Positions 36,827 through 47,020 of a DNA stretch of 64,000 nt are shown here, in pieces. Each line of letters starts with the position of its first letter. The first letter of the stretch is position 1. The translations under genes and the position numbers were made by a program. Location: the NCBI RefSeq assembly GCF_022647505.1, contig NZ_CP071409.1, forward strand, positions 186,001 through 250,000. The letters run 5' to 3'. Source of the stretch: [Pantoea] beijingensis (lineage in GTDB: Bacteria; Pseudomonadota; Gammaproteobacteria; Enterobacterales; Enterobacteriaceae). The notes beneath the pieces were generated by a model that was given only the letters and a program-made list of their open reading frames with translations, was not told the origin of the DNA and did not search any database.

Positions 36827-37864
36827 ATGTTTAAGCTAAATGTCTGTCTGTTAGTCTTCGTTGCGGTAATCGTGTCCGTGACATTTCCGGCGTATGCCAG
36901 TTTAAAATGCGGGACTGATTCGCCTTATTTTAATAACTCCGGGTTGAATTTTAACACGGATTTGCCAAATGGTATCAATGCCAGTGCACCAATAGGAACG
37001 GTCCTGTTCAGGAAAGATATGGAAATTACCGTATGGTGTGGCAAAGATGCCACTAAAAGTGGTTCATGGACAAAAGAGCCGGAAGAAATATTTATTACGC
37101 GCGCGAATATTTCAGATGCTTTGGGCCGCAACAGTGGCTTGACCGTTTATGTCACGGTCAATGGCGATCGGGGAACAACAAGAAAAGCCTTTGGGACTGG
37201 GATCAAAACGATTATTCCCTGGGTCGATGGAAGCATAAATAACAGTTACCTGGATCGAGCAGTTCTCAATGTTACTGTTGAACTGGTTAAGACCGGAGAA
37301 AATAAGGAAATTAGCACTAAAAATGATAGGGTAATTTTTGAAGTTGGTGATGCTTACAGTGGCGATATACAGTATTTCATGAAAGGCGCTAAAAAATTAG
37401 AATTTACTACACAAACCTGTGAAGTAAAAGATAGCGGGAATTTTTCAGCTACGCTTGACTCACTTAGTATAAATAATATTCGTTCTGCTGGCCCTGTTGA
37501 AACGCCTGAGAGAGATTTTGTCGTTAGTATCATTTGTAACTCTAATCTATGGAGTACACAAAATATTATGATGAAAATTACAGGTGATAGTATACCGGAG
37601 ATGGCTAAACAGGGGCTTTATTACTGGAAGGATATTCGTACAGGGGAAAAAGCCAGGGATATTGCGCTACAGTTGCTTCAGGGGGCAAACGGAGCTAATT
37701 ATATTCCTGTTGAACCTGGTAAAAACTTTATTGTCGGGAACTTTGAAAAAAGAATGGAAGAGGTAAGTATTCCTCTGCGTGCCAGATATTATGCTACCGG
37801 CACGAAAGATTTATCTCCTGGCGAACTCCAGACAGTGCTGTTTTATAATATTGATTATGAATAA
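36827..37864 (+). CDS. Fimbrial tip adhesin, two-domain
   Basis: 345 residues from the ATG at 36827 with AAGGA eight bases before; earlier in-frame ATGs overlap the usher end without a good site. Signal peptide to PAYA near 25. The N-terminal part (26-200) with cysteines (LKCGTD, VWCGKD) is the probable receptor-binding lectin domain; the C-terminal pilin domain has cysteines (TQTCEVKD, SIICNSN) and ends with the pilin-type LFYNIDYE. The receptor cannot be predicted. More AT-rich than the usher gene. Confidence 0.88.
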   Translation: MFKLNVCLLVFVAVIVSVTFPAYASLKCGTDSPYFNNSGLNFNTDLPNGINASAPIGTVLFRKDMEITVWCGKDATKSGSWTKEPEEIFITRANISDALGRNSGLTVYVTVNGDRGTTRKAFGTGIKTIIPWVDGSINNSYLDRAVLNVTVELVKTGENKEISTKNDRVIFEVGDAYSGDIQYFMKGAKKLEFTTQTCEVKDSGNFSATLDSLSINNIRSAGPVETPERDFVVSIICNSNLWSTQNIMMKITGDSIPEMAKQGLYYWKDIRTGEKARDIALQLLQGANGANYIPVEPGKNFIVGNFEKRMEEVSIPLRARYYATGTKDLSPGELQTVLFYNIDYE

Positions 37865-37880
37865 TAGAGGGGTAATTTTA

Positions 37881-38306
37881 ATGACACAGCATTATAGATG
37901 TCCTGAAGGCGTTTTTTATCTTCCTGATAATGTCAGCACTCAGACAATAAATATCATCACGTTTGCTTCTGGACAGGTCGTTAATGTAAACCGCGACACC
38001 CCAGTACCTGGGGTGGTTTTTGAACAATATCTGCAAGACCAGATTAGAATACTGGAGCTGAATTGTAAGAACTATGAGCAAATTTCGTTGTTGATGTCGG
38101 AGTCAATCGGAATATTTTCTAAAGTCGCGATGTTGGCTTTTTCTTTCATGCCAACAGAAGGTATTACCTGTTGGCAATATATTGTGCTGGCAGAAAGGCT
38201 ACCGGGTCATATTATGTTATTCTCTTCACTCTTCAAAGATGAGACTTCGCTGAATAGCGGCAGTAGTCAGGTGAACACCTTGTTTGAGAACATTAAAGCG
38301 TATTAA
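37881..38306 (+). CDS. DUF1795 (DcrB/EagR-like) protein
   Basis: 141 residues from the ATG at 37881 (AGAGGGG upstream). It matches the DUF1795 fold pattern CPEGVFYLPDN.STQTINIITF...NVNRDTPVPG..FEQYLQDQIRILE. Members act as Eag chaperones for type VI PAAR/Rhs effectors, but no such effector is nearby. It starts 16 bases after the adhesin stop, so it belongs to the fimbrial transcript. A role in the fimbria or in holding the hydrophobic microcin-like peptides is only a guess. Confidence 0.75.
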   Translation: MTQHYRCPEGVFYLPDNVSTQTINIITFASGQVVNVNRDTPVPGVVFEQYLQDQIRILELNCKNYEQISLLMSESIGIFSKVAMLAFSFMPTEGITCWQYIVLAERLPGHIMLFSSLFKDETSLNSGSSQVNTLFENIKAY

Positions 38307-38915
38307 TTATCAATCCAATGGATACCGTCCATTGAAGAATATTCTGATTTCCGGGTGCGTGAACAATAATAAATGACGGCCTGTCCTGGGCGTTGTAATA
38401 ATTATTGTGTCAATATTTTAATTAAGTATCTCTGTGATTGGAGACTTTCTTATCACTCTCCCCGGTTCCCACCGACAGTAGTCGTATGCATTAATCGGAA
38501 ATCCCAACGTGTATTTTCCTGCCCGCATCATTTCTTGCTGTAACGACGCCATTATGCCCGTACTTGCGACCTGCTTGATGAACGTGAAAACCGCCAGGCT
38601 TCCAGGAGGGGAGGTTAATCGGCATAAAATACCTCAGGAGGAGGAGCGCCTTTTTGCATTATATTCCCTGTGTTATGAATTGCTGCTTTGTAAAACGAAA
38701 TTTGAAACAGAAGAGTCCCACGATAGTGTGTCGCTCACAAAGTAACAATATGATCGTCAGTTTATAAATACGATGAAGAAGGTGACATCGCACGCATTCC
38801 AACACTAAATCTTTGTACAGGTGTTAAAAGCCTCTCCGCGGTTTTCAATGATCTCGCTGAAAGAGCGTGGTGGGCTATTAACGCAGCAGGTAATATTAGC
38901 TTTTAAGAGGCAAAA
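38307..38915. other. Intergenic region before the ToxR-like gene
   Basis: 609 bases; the only candidate gene is the small frame at 38554-38745 (listed). The rest is AT-rich; no clear terminator for the fimbrial operon or promoter for the ToxR-like gene was recognised. Confidence 0.5.
38554..38745 (+). CDS. Possible small protein, unknown
   Basis: 63 codons from the ATG at 38554 (MPVLATCLMNVKTARLP...), with an open frame back to a GTG at 38509. No ribosome site stands out and I recognise no homologue. The sequence is polar and charged with two cysteines in YSLCYELLLCK. It is kept only because it is the one plausible frame in this gap. Confidence 0.25.
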   Translation: MPVLATCLMNVKTARLPGGEVNRHKIPQEEERLFALYSLCYELLLCKTKFETEESHDSVSLTK

Positions 38916-39905
<990 letters not shown>

Positions 39906-39906
39906 T

Positions 39907-40416
39907 ATGACGAAATACCATAAAGTGCTCGTTTTTTTTTGTGGCTGTATTGTTCTGAGTACTGTACTTACGGGGTATTATTTATGGCAATATTCCAGCG
40001 ACCGAGAATTTTCCTGTCAGGTAAACTTTGTTCAGCATCATTCTGATGAAACGCTTAATCTCTGGATGCACTATAACTTTAATGGGAGTCACGGCATGCT
40101 TAGTATGAGCGGATATGCACAAAGCGACCCACACAAAACCTTTAACCGAAAAATATCCTTCCGAGTGACGAGGGAAGGACACGTCTATTCTTTACACTCA
40201 GAACTGAGCATCAAGTTTCCCGATGACCATGTCAGTGATGAGTGGCTGGAAAAATACGAACCGTTATTTTTTGTTTATCCGGATGAAAACCTCTATATAC
40301 GTATTCGTAAGCTACAGAATGGCAATTACCTTTTCCTTTTTGATTCTCCTCCAACGTATATCTGCTCGGTTCCTGCTATACAAGAAGGCGGTGGAGTAAT
40401 AAATTTTTCGACCTGA
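39907..40416 (+). CDS. ToxS/YqeJ-like small membrane-anchored periplasmic protein
   Basis: 169 residues from the ATG at 39907, one base after the regulator stop, so translationally coupled (GAGGAACG precedes). One N-terminal helix (KVLVFFCGCIVLSTVLTGYYL in about 6-27) anchors a periplasmic domain with Cys in FSCQVNF and TYICSVP. Size, topology and position are those of ToxS/YqeJ partners that stabilise the membrane regulator. Assignment rests on context more than sequence. Confidence 0.75.
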   Translation: MTKYHKVLVFFCGCIVLSTVLTGYYLWQYSSDREFSCQVNFVQHHSDETLNLWMHYNFNGSHGMLSMSGYAQSDPHKTFNRKISFRVTREGHVYSLHSELSIKFPDDHVSDEWLEKYEPLFFVYPDENLYIRIRKLQNGNYLFLFDSPPTYICSVPAIQEGGGVINFST

Positions 40417-40579
40417 ATTGAGATGATATCATTACCCTGCAGACAAAACAGTGAAAAGCAATATCTTGCATTTTGGATCATGGATTGGCTTTGCCGTCGC
40501 CTGGTTTGTATTCAACCGATATGTCTTGTCACCGCCTTGCAGTGAACCTTAGCAAAGTCAGCGTTACGCCACTGGCGAA

Positions 40580-40617
40580 ACGTAGGTGCGGGCTTATGCG
40601 ATAGCCTGCACCTACGT
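40580..40617. terminator. Strong hairpin between the ToxS-like gene and the second ToxR-like gene
   Basis: ACGTAGGTGC (40580-40589) pairs with GCACCTACGT (40608-40617), with inner GGCT/AGCC pairs; a 14-pair interrupted stem between convergent genes. Confidence 0.75.
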
Positions 40618-40679
40618 CAGAGAAAAAGCAGTGCATTCTTGAGTTGATATGATGAGAATATCTTTAGGGAAATAGTCGA

Positions 40680-41276
40680 TTAAAGGAAAACGATAACGAC
40701 AGCGACGAGTATAAATAGGAAGCAAAATAAGACATATCTAATAGGATGCCGTTGTTCCTTAGCCCCACGCGTTAACGAAAAAAATCCTGGAACTCTCTTC
40801 TCCTTTTTGATTGCCAGAACCGGTATTTTTTCAACATTCGGTTGAAGATGGTTTTCTGAAAGTTTCTCCGCGCTAAGATCGGAAATAGCAGCGTGATAGC
40901 TTTTTTCATGATCGCAATCCACTGCCGCTTCGAACACCCGTTTTCTTATACGCGTTCCGGTCGCCAGCGTCAGGCCGATACGTGGCAGCGTGACGATAAT
41001 CTCTTCACCTAATCCGATACGCTTAAGGCCTTTTCGCAGTATAGAGATGTTTTGATAATAGGCGTTTGGGGTGACCTTTATACCACTTTTCTTCCAGACA
41101 GTATCCATTAGCTCATGCCGTGTAACAACGGTTCCGATCCGATTAATTAATAACAGTAGACATCGACCTGCAGGGGAATTAAGAGTGACAACGATATCAG
41201 GGTGATGAATATCCCTTAAGGTACTGGTTACCGGATGGAACTCTACTGTTTCATTAATGATGTAATAGTTGTGCAT
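40680..41276 (-). CDS. ToxR-like winged-helix regulator with C-terminal membrane anchor only
   Basis: 198 residues. The winged helix (about 10-110; TLNSPAGRCLLLLINRIGTVV, TPNAYYQNISILRKGLKRIG, LPRIGLTLATGTRI) is clearly paralogous to the protein at 38916. After a polar linker it ends in one hydrophobic helix (RYVLFCFLFILVAVVIVFL, about 180-198) with nothing beyond, so it has no periplasmic sensor. It may dimerise with the other regulator or be a C-terminally shortened copy. Confidence 0.85.
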   Translation of the reverse strand: MHNYYIINETVEFHPVTSTLRDIHHPDIVVTLNSPAGRCLLLLINRIGTVVTRHELMDTVWKKSGIKVTPNAYYQNISILRKGLKRIGLGEEIIVTLPRIGLTLATGTRIRKRVFEAAVDCDHEKSYHAAISDLSAEKLSENHLQPNVEKIPVLAIKKEKRVPGFFSLTRGAKEQRHPIRYVLFCFLFILVAVVIVFL

Positions 41277-41470
41277 ACAATATCTTAAGCCTTGTTGTCA
41301 TTTCCCTTTATTTTTTAGCACGATTTTTCTGCCAGAAAGCGCTCCGATCCAATGTCATAAAACCCAATATTCAAAACAGTTTTATCGAGCAGTCGGATTA
41401 TCCCGGATAGAGCATATACTCTTTTCCCTGTGTGATACGGGATGCAGAGGGACGCTTATCGCGGGGTAAA

Positions 41471-42097
41471 TTAGTTCATAAAACGGCGAGCACTGCTGTA
41501 AAATGGTGAAGAACGCAGGTTTTCAATTTTATTGATTGCCGTTCTTCTATAATAGTAAATTTTTTTTATGTCACTGCCCATGTAGCTGGCGATTTGTTTT
41601 GTTTTAAGATTGGCGGAGTACCCTCTTAATACGGAGATCTCTCTATTGCTTAAATTAGATGTGCATTTTCCCGCCGTCGTTAGGTTCACGTTAAAACGTC
41701 CCCCCAGCGCCGTGATTTTGTTGATAATGATATCCCATAATAAACTTAAATCGCTGAGGGATATTTTTTTACTAAACATGCCATCGATCTGCTGAGGGGG
41801 TTTTACAAAGTCTGCTGCTGTAGAAAAAAGGAAAACTCTTGAGTGGGGATTTCGTGCTTTTATCGATAAGACATCTTGATTGATATTGATGATGATATCA
41901 GTGCTATTAAGGGGGTCATAAATGATAATATCATGTAATAGTTCGCTATTGTTTAGGTCCTTTACATTAGAAAAGTTTGATATATTAATGTTGATATTGT
42001 CATTTTGTGCAAGTAACATTAATTGAGACATACCGATTCTCGTAAATTCGCAGAAATCGATTAAAGCAACATTTATGTTTTTCCTGGTTATATCCAT
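41471..42097 (-). CDS. LuxR-type response-regulator-like protein
   Basis: 208 residues from the ATG at 42097, which has AAGGAAGA nine bases upstream; the frame extends eight codons further. A receiver-like N-domain keeps a possible phosphoacceptor (Asp61 in IIIYDPLN) and Lys (FSKKISL), and a LuxR helix-turn-helix covers about 145-205 (LSNREISVLRGYSANLKTKQIASYM). It resembles the RcsB/FimZ type of fimbrial regulators. Strongly AT-rich and Ile/Asn-rich, unlike the metabolic genes in the window. It lies 194 bases upstream of the tail-anchored regulator on the same strand. Confidence 0.85.
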   Translation of the reverse strand: MDITRKNINVALIDFCEFTRIGMSQLMLLAQNDNININISNFSNVKDLNNSELLHDIIIYDPLNSTDIIININQDVLSIKARNPHSRVFLFSTAADFVKPPQQIDGMFSKKISLSDLSLLWDIIINKITALGGRFNVNLTTAGKCTSNLSNREISVLRGYSANLKTKQIASYMGSDIKKIYYYRRTAINKIENLRSSPFYSSARRFMN

Positions 42098-42674
42098 TTT
42101 GTCTTCTTCCTTATTTTTCATTTTTTACTGAGCACATCAAACGCATCAATCTGATGCGGCTTACTCTCCAAAGCAGAGGTGCAAGTTTTTTCGTATTCCT
42201 GTTCTCATTTGAATATTGAGGTTCGCTAATAAATCACCGAAACCGTTAGACATAAAAGTATAACGTGCCGTCACAGTCATTCAATATCATGTTTTTTTAA
42301 TTGCTATTAGTTAATATTAACTTATCTTAATTCCATCTTAATAAAATGCTTAAATTAACCCTCTTTTCCTTTTGAACGTAATGGAATACAAGTGGGTATT
42401 AGAATTAGTTAATAATATTCGTCTACAGGATGTGCCGGTAAAGCGTGCTGGTGTGGGCAGGGCAAGCATGCCTGAGGAGAAAGAAGGCGTGTGTAAGGGA
42501 CAATTAATTTAGAGGGAAACGTGGTCGGCAGGAAAACGGGAAATATATGGCACTAAATGTGCTGTCTTCTTATCACACACACGCTATGCAGTGAATAACG
42601 GTGCACCTTTCATAAAGAAAGGTGCGGTTTGTCCAGTCAACTGCCTGCAACTGAATTGCAGGCAGTGGCAGGAA
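42098..42674. other. Intergenic region between LuxR-type gene and TonB receptor
   Basis: 577 bases, AT-rich near 42290-42420; no gene seen. The right end carries two tandem hairpins that probably end the receptor transcript. The rest should hold the promoter of the LuxR-type gene. Confidence 0.5.
42603..42666 (-). terminator. Two tandem hairpins downstream of the TonB receptor
   Basis: ACTGCCTGCAA-CTGAA-TTGCAGGCAGT (42640-42666, 11 pairs) and GCACCTTTC-ATAAA-GAAAGGTGC (42603-42625, 9 pairs), both perfect, directly after the receptor stop on the minus strand. Confidence 0.75.
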
Positions 42675-44843
42675 TTAGAACGACATTGATGCCTGAACAA
42701 AGAAGGTCCGAGGTTCGCCCACATACTTGCCGGCGTTATTGTCGGTAGAACGTGTGTAATAACGCTGGTCAGTGATGTTTTTAATACCCGCGCCTACGGT
42801 CAGATTGGAAAGGCTTGGACCGAAGTTATATTCGCCACGCGCATTCCAGACCATATAGCCAGCGATATCGCCGAACTGGCCGTCCTCACTCTCATCAGTG
42901 ATATAGCCGTTTCCTGAATCAGCAGAACCAGGAGAACGCTGTCCTGATTGTGCAAAGCTATCGACATTCCATACCCAGTTACCCGTTGCATAACGGGCGC
43001 CCACGGTAAATACCTGGCGAGAATAGAAGGGCAGATCTTTATCGGTGAATGCACCGCTAACGGATGTCGCTTTGGTGTAGGTATATGACGTGTATACGCT
43101 TGAGCCGTCAAGTATCGGTGCGAGATCACTCAGGTCATAGCTGAATGCCATCTCAATACCTTTATGCTTGGTGGCACCCAGTGAGGTCCAGCCGATGGTA
43201 TTGTTGATGTACTGCAACTGATTACTGAAGTCGATATAAAACGCCGTCAATTCCGCTTTGATCACGGTATCGTCATAACGTGTACCGACTTCATATGTGT
43301 GCGCTTTTTCTGGTTCCAGTCCCGGAGCGGGCTGGCCATGGTTACCACCGCGTGTCAGCTGGAAATATTGCAAGCTACCAAAGGAAGTATTAGCGTTAGC
43401 AAAGAGTTTCCAGGAGTCAGAAAGGTGGTACATCACGTTCAGTGAAGGCAGCGGTTCGCTGTATTGCTTCTCACGCGAAATATTAGCGAAGCTATCGTTT
43501 ACGTGAGTGCGGATGCTTTCATAACGTATCCCCGGTGTTACCGTCCAATTACCGATATTGATGGCATCATCGATATAAGCTGCGTGAGCGGCTGTACCGC
43601 CGGAGGTATGTTGATAGTACTCAAGCTGCGAGTTGGGTGCTGTGAACGTGTTATCCGGATTGTACCAGTCTGAACGTAAACCCTTTTCATCTGAGGTTTC
43701 ATTCAGATAGCGATAGCCCAGCGTCACTTCATGAGCGGTACCCCACAGGCGGAACAACTGCGAGTAAGTCGGCTCAATCGCATAAGTGGTGTAGTTACGT
43801 GGTGCGGACGCCAGGCGAGTTTCACCGATATGGCTCCCTTCGGTGGCTGTCCGGTTAGCGATATCACTGCTGCGGAAGCTTTTCGTAAAATAGGTCAACA
43901 GTTCAAATTGACTATTATCTTCCTGATGGCGATATTTGAATGACATATCCTGGCGACGGCCTTCAAACTGATCGAAGCGACGTACGGACTGGAACGGGTT
44001 GTCAGCATACTGTGATTTAGACAAACCTCCTGGCATACCAGCGCTGGCGGTGTAATAGTGAAAGTTTGCCAGTAATTCATCTTTATCGGTGAAGCTGTAT
44101 TTGGTTTTCAGCATAAAGTCATCGATATCCGTGTTGTCATTATGCTCACGATAACCCTGCCCATGTAAACCTGAATACAGCAACTCTGCACCGAAGCCGT
44201 TGTCAGCCGTGCCGCCTACGGAGGCGCTGGTCAGCGTTTTAAGTCCGCCGTGTGAAGCACCTTCCGTCTGAGCGCTGACTGCGCCGCCAAAAGTATCAGG
44301 GATGTCTTTGGTGACAAAGTTAATGACGCCGCCCACGTTTTGTGGTCCGTAACGTACTGCGGCACCACCACGAATAACATCAATAGACTGAATATTGCCC
44401 ATTGATAATGGCGCCATAGAAAGTTGTGGCTGACCATATGGTGCGACTGATAAAGGAACGCCATCCTGTAGGATGGTTGAACGTGGTGATAAACGCGAAG
44501 TCAGCCCGCGTGTGCCGACGTTAAGAGAGATATCGCTGCCTCCGGTCCCGTTACTTTCCTGGACTTGCAAACCAGGCGTACCGCGCAGGGCCTCACTGAT
44601 CGTTTCGCCCCCTTTTTCGCGAACTTGTTGTTGCGATATGATGGTCCGGGCACCTGGATGATCCAGCACCACGGTATCGCTGTCGGTACTATCCAGCCAG
44701 TTGCCGACGACGGTCAGTGAATCGGTGCGGTTTTCATCCGGCTTTTTAGCGTTATCTGCTGCTTTAGCGTTATCTGCTGCGTAAGATGGAAGTGAAAGGG
44801 CAATAAGCGAGACAAGCAAAGGGCGACGATAGTCCAGAGACAT
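42675..44843 (-). CDS. TonB-dependent ferric-siderophore receptor (FecA-like)
   Basis: 722-residue outer-membrane receptor. Signal peptide to SYAAD near 22; a duplicated AADNAK; TonB box around DSLTVVGNW (about 41-49); plug domain with GARTIISQQQV, LRGTPGLQVQES and VRYGPQNVGGVINFVTKD; 22-strand barrel ending in VQASMSF. The plug resembles FecA, but the N-terminal signalling domain is missing. AGGAG precedes the ATG. A Fur box lies upstream, and a periplasmic binding protein is divergent. Confidence 0.94.
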   Translation of the reverse strand: MSLDYRRPLLVSLIALSLPSYAADNAKAADNAKKPDENRTDSLTVVGNWLDSTDSDTVVLDHPGARTIISQQQVREKGGETISEALRGTPGLQVQESNGTGGSDISLNVGTRGLTSRLSPRSTILQDGVPLSVAPYGQPQLSMAPLSMGNIQSIDVIRGGAAVRYGPQNVGGVINFVTKDIPDTFGGAVSAQTEGASHGGLKTLTSASVGGTADNGFGAELLYSGLHGQGYREHNDNTDIDDFMLKTKYSFTDKDELLANFHYYTASAGMPGGLSKSQYADNPFQSVRRFDQFEGRRQDMSFKYRHQEDNSQFELLTYFTKSFRSSDIANRTATEGSHIGETRLASAPRNYTTYAIEPTYSQLFRLWGTAHEVTLGYRYLNETSDEKGLRSDWYNPDNTFTAPNSQLEYYQHTSGGTAAHAAYIDDAINIGNWTVTPGIRYESIRTHVNDSFANISREKQYSEPLPSLNVMYHLSDSWKLFANANTSFGSLQYFQLTRGGNHGQPAPGLEPEKAHTYEVGTRYDDTVIKAELTAFYIDFSNQLQYINNTIGWTSLGATKHKGIEMAFSYDLSDLAPILDGSSVYTSYTYTKATSVSGAFTDKDLPFYSRQVFTVGARYATGNWVWNVDSFAQSGQRSPGSADSGNGYITDESEDGQFGDIAGYMVWNARGEYNFGPSLSNLTVGAGIKNITDQRYYTRSTDNNAGKYVGEPRTFFVQASMSF

Positions 44844-44903
44844 ATACGTATAACTCCTGTGAATTCAAAACTATTTGAATTGAATAGTAAAGGTAAAGGC
44901 AAT

Positions 44904-44922
44904 TGTAATGATAATGATTTAC
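44904..44922. promoter_or_regulatory. Fur box between TonB receptor and binding-protein genes
   Basis: TGTAATGATAATGATTTAC matches the 19-bp Fur consensus GATAATGATAATCATTATC at 14 positions by eye. It is about 60 bases from the receptor start. Confidence 0.75.
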
Positions 44923-45097
44923 ATTATAATGTGGAAAAATTGACGCCGTAAATACCTATTTTTACAGTTAAACGCCTTTCCGCTGATGTTGTGTCTGAGA
45001 TCACTTACCTGGGACCTGTACAATGTTGGCGCTGACGCGGGTGTAGCTGACCGTCCTGTTTTACACACTTAGAATCACTAACTTCAGAGATTTAATT

Positions 45098-46237
45098 ATG
45101 TTTTTCAAATCGTTACCGATCATGTTATTGACTGTGTTTAGCTGGATTATTTCACCTGCCAGTTACGCAAACCCTGTCACGGTGACGGATATTGCCGGCC
45201 GTCAGGTAGTACTAAAAAAACCGGCTGAGCGGATTATTCTGGCAGATGCTCGTGCATTACAGGCGTTACAAATTGTGCATCCAGACGATCCTTTCAAAGG
45301 GATTATTGCATGGGATAACTCGCTGAAAAATAAAGCACCCGATCTCTACAAATTATATAAGTCAGCGTATCCCAACCTCAGCAAATTGCCGATACTTGAG
45401 AATGCTTATCTCAGTGACTTTAGCGTTGAAAAGGTGGTCGGGATGAATCCCGATCTGATTATTTTCGATTATGGCGTGCTGGCGAAGCTGAAAGAGAGTC
45501 AGGTGTTACCGCAGTTAGAGAAAATCGGTATCCCGGTCATGTTTATTGATTTTCGTCTGCGCCCGCTGACGAATACCGTCAGTAGTATTCGCATTCTGGG
45601 GCAAGCGCTGGGCGAAACGGAAGGCAGCGAGGCTTACATCCGTTTTTACCAACAGCGTCTGGCACTCATTAACCAACGTGTCAGTACGTTGGCTGCCAAT
45701 CAGCGGCCTTCGGTATTTATTGAACGCCACGCCGGGATGACCGGTGAAGAGTGTTGTTTTACTTTTGGTAAGGGGAGCTTTGGGGAGTTTATTCAGGCAG
45801 CAGGTGGCGTGAATATGGGGAGCGCACTCTTTGCCGGTAAAAGCGGAACCATCAACCTTGAGCAACTTATCACCAGCAATCCCGCCTTCTATTTGATGAC
45901 GGGGGCTGACTGGAGTGACAGCTATAAAGAGAGTATCGGTGTTCCGCTTGGCTACAACGCGGACGTCACACTGTCTCACCAACGGCTGGATAAACTGATG
46001 GCGCGTAATGGTGTTAACGTGTTACAGGCGATCAAAAATCGCCAGGTGATGGCAATTTATCATCAATTTTATGATAGCCCGTTAAATATCCTGGCCGTGG
46101 AATCCATTGCAAAATTTTTGCACCCTGAGCTCTTTAAGGATTTAAATCCACAAGCGGATGCAGAAGCTATTCATCAGCAATTTTTAGCCCAGCCGTTTTC
46201 AGGTCTGTTTTGGCTTTCAGCTTCCACGGATAAATAG
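45098..46237 (+). CDS. Periplasmic iron-siderophore-type binding protein
   Basis: 379 residues, signal peptide to SYA at about 25, then the FepB/BtuF-type fold: TVTDIAGRQVVLKKPAERIIL, NPDLIIFDYG, GVNMG and the C-terminal domain. It is divergent from the TonB receptor across a Fur box, so it likely receives the ferric complex. No permease or ATPase follows; a transporter elsewhere must complete uptake. A good terminator follows at 46355. Confidence 0.9.
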   Translation: MFFKSLPIMLLTVFSWIISPASYANPVTVTDIAGRQVVLKKPAERIILADARALQALQIVHPDDPFKGIIAWDNSLKNKAPDLYKLYKSAYPNLSKLPILENAYLSDFSVEKVVGMNPDLIIFDYGVLAKLKESQVLPQLEKIGIPVMFIDFRLRPLTNTVSSIRILGQALGETEGSEAYIRFYQQRLALINQRVSTLAANQRPSVFIERHAGMTGEECCFTFGKGSFGEFIQAAGGVNMGSALFAGKSGTINLEQLITSNPAFYLMTGADWSDSYKESIGVPLGYNADVTLSHQRLDKLMARNGVNVLQAIKNRQVMAIYHQFYDSPLNILAVESIAKFLHPELFKDLNPQADAEAIHQQFLAQPFSGLFWLSASTDK

Positions 46238-46582
46238 TAGGGGTATTATCGCGTAAAGCCTCTGTGCGCGGTATAAACACTCATGGGCGGAAAAATATTT
46301 CGCCCATCATTTCATGATTTTTACTTTCTATTCTCCCCCTGATTGTCGGTGAGGGCCGCTAACGAAAAGTTAGCAGGCTATTTTTTTACTCTCACAGCTC
46401 CATTAGTTGTTGCATTTATGTAACAATGCCTAATACTCTTTAACGTAATGACGGCCTGGATGGCTAATTTGCATCCTGTGCCGTCATATTAGTTTCAGGG
46501 TTGACTTATCGGTCAAAGAGATGCGATTTGGCTACGGGGAATGGTGTAGCTGTTTCGCTTGTTCCTAATAAGGAGTCTGTGA
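46238..46582. other. Intergenic region after the binding protein gene
   Basis: 345 bases holding two hairpins: ATGGGCG...CGCCCAT (46283-46307) and the terminator at 46355-46388. A promoter for the following two-gene unit should lie between 46390 and 46570; no strong consensus was found. Confidence 0.55.
46355..46388 (+). terminator. Rho-independent terminator of the binding-protein gene
   Basis: GCC-GCTAAC-GAAAA-GTTAGC-A-GGC (46355-46378) followed by TATTTTTTTT. Confidence 0.9.
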
Positions 46583-47008
46583 ATGCAGTCCAATGGCAAT
46601 CGTCGTCACTCCACCCTGGCGGTGGCGTTGTACGAACTACTTAATCCCATCTACCTCGGCTTCTTCGTCGCAGCATGGATTTTCGATATCATTTACCTCA
46701 ACAGTACTGAAGTGTACTGGACTCAGGCATCCAGTTGGTTGATAGCGCTTGGTTTATTTATTGCTATTATCCCGCGCTTAATTAACCTGGTGCAGGTATG
46801 GGTGGGTGTTTCATATCCACAAGGCTCCGCTATCAAAATGCATTTTTGGCTTAATTTGATCGCGATTGTCCTGTCTATTTTTAATGCTTTCATCCATAGC
46901 CGTGATGTGTGGGCCGTTGTACCTGCGGGCGTTACACTGTCCACGATAGTTGTGGCCTTATTGTTAATTGCTAACTTGCAGCTCGCGTTACGCGACCGCA
47001 CCGCTTAA
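46583..47008 (+). CDS. DUF2231 family membrane protein
   Basis: 141 residues with four predicted helices (about 20-40, 46-66, 84-103, 110-132) of the DUF2231 family, unknown function. AAGGAG precedes the ATG. It is 12 bases upstream of the sorbosone-dehydrogenase-like gene; the pairing recurs in other proteobacteria, so it may anchor or pass electrons for the dehydrogenase, but that is inference. Confidence 0.85.
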   Translation: MQSNGNRRHSTLAVALYELLNPIYLGFFVAAWIFDIIYLNSTEVYWTQASSWLIALGLFIAIIPRLINLVQVWVGVSYPQGSAIKMHFWLNLIAIVLSIFNAFIHSRDVWAVVPAGVTLSTIVVALLLIANLQLALRDRTA

Positions 47009-47020
47009 GGAGGAGTCCAG

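Noticed and set aside
38554..38745. Type VI effector or immunity gene next to the DUF1795 gene
   Set aside because: No PAAR, Rhs or toxin motifs; the frame is not clearly coding.
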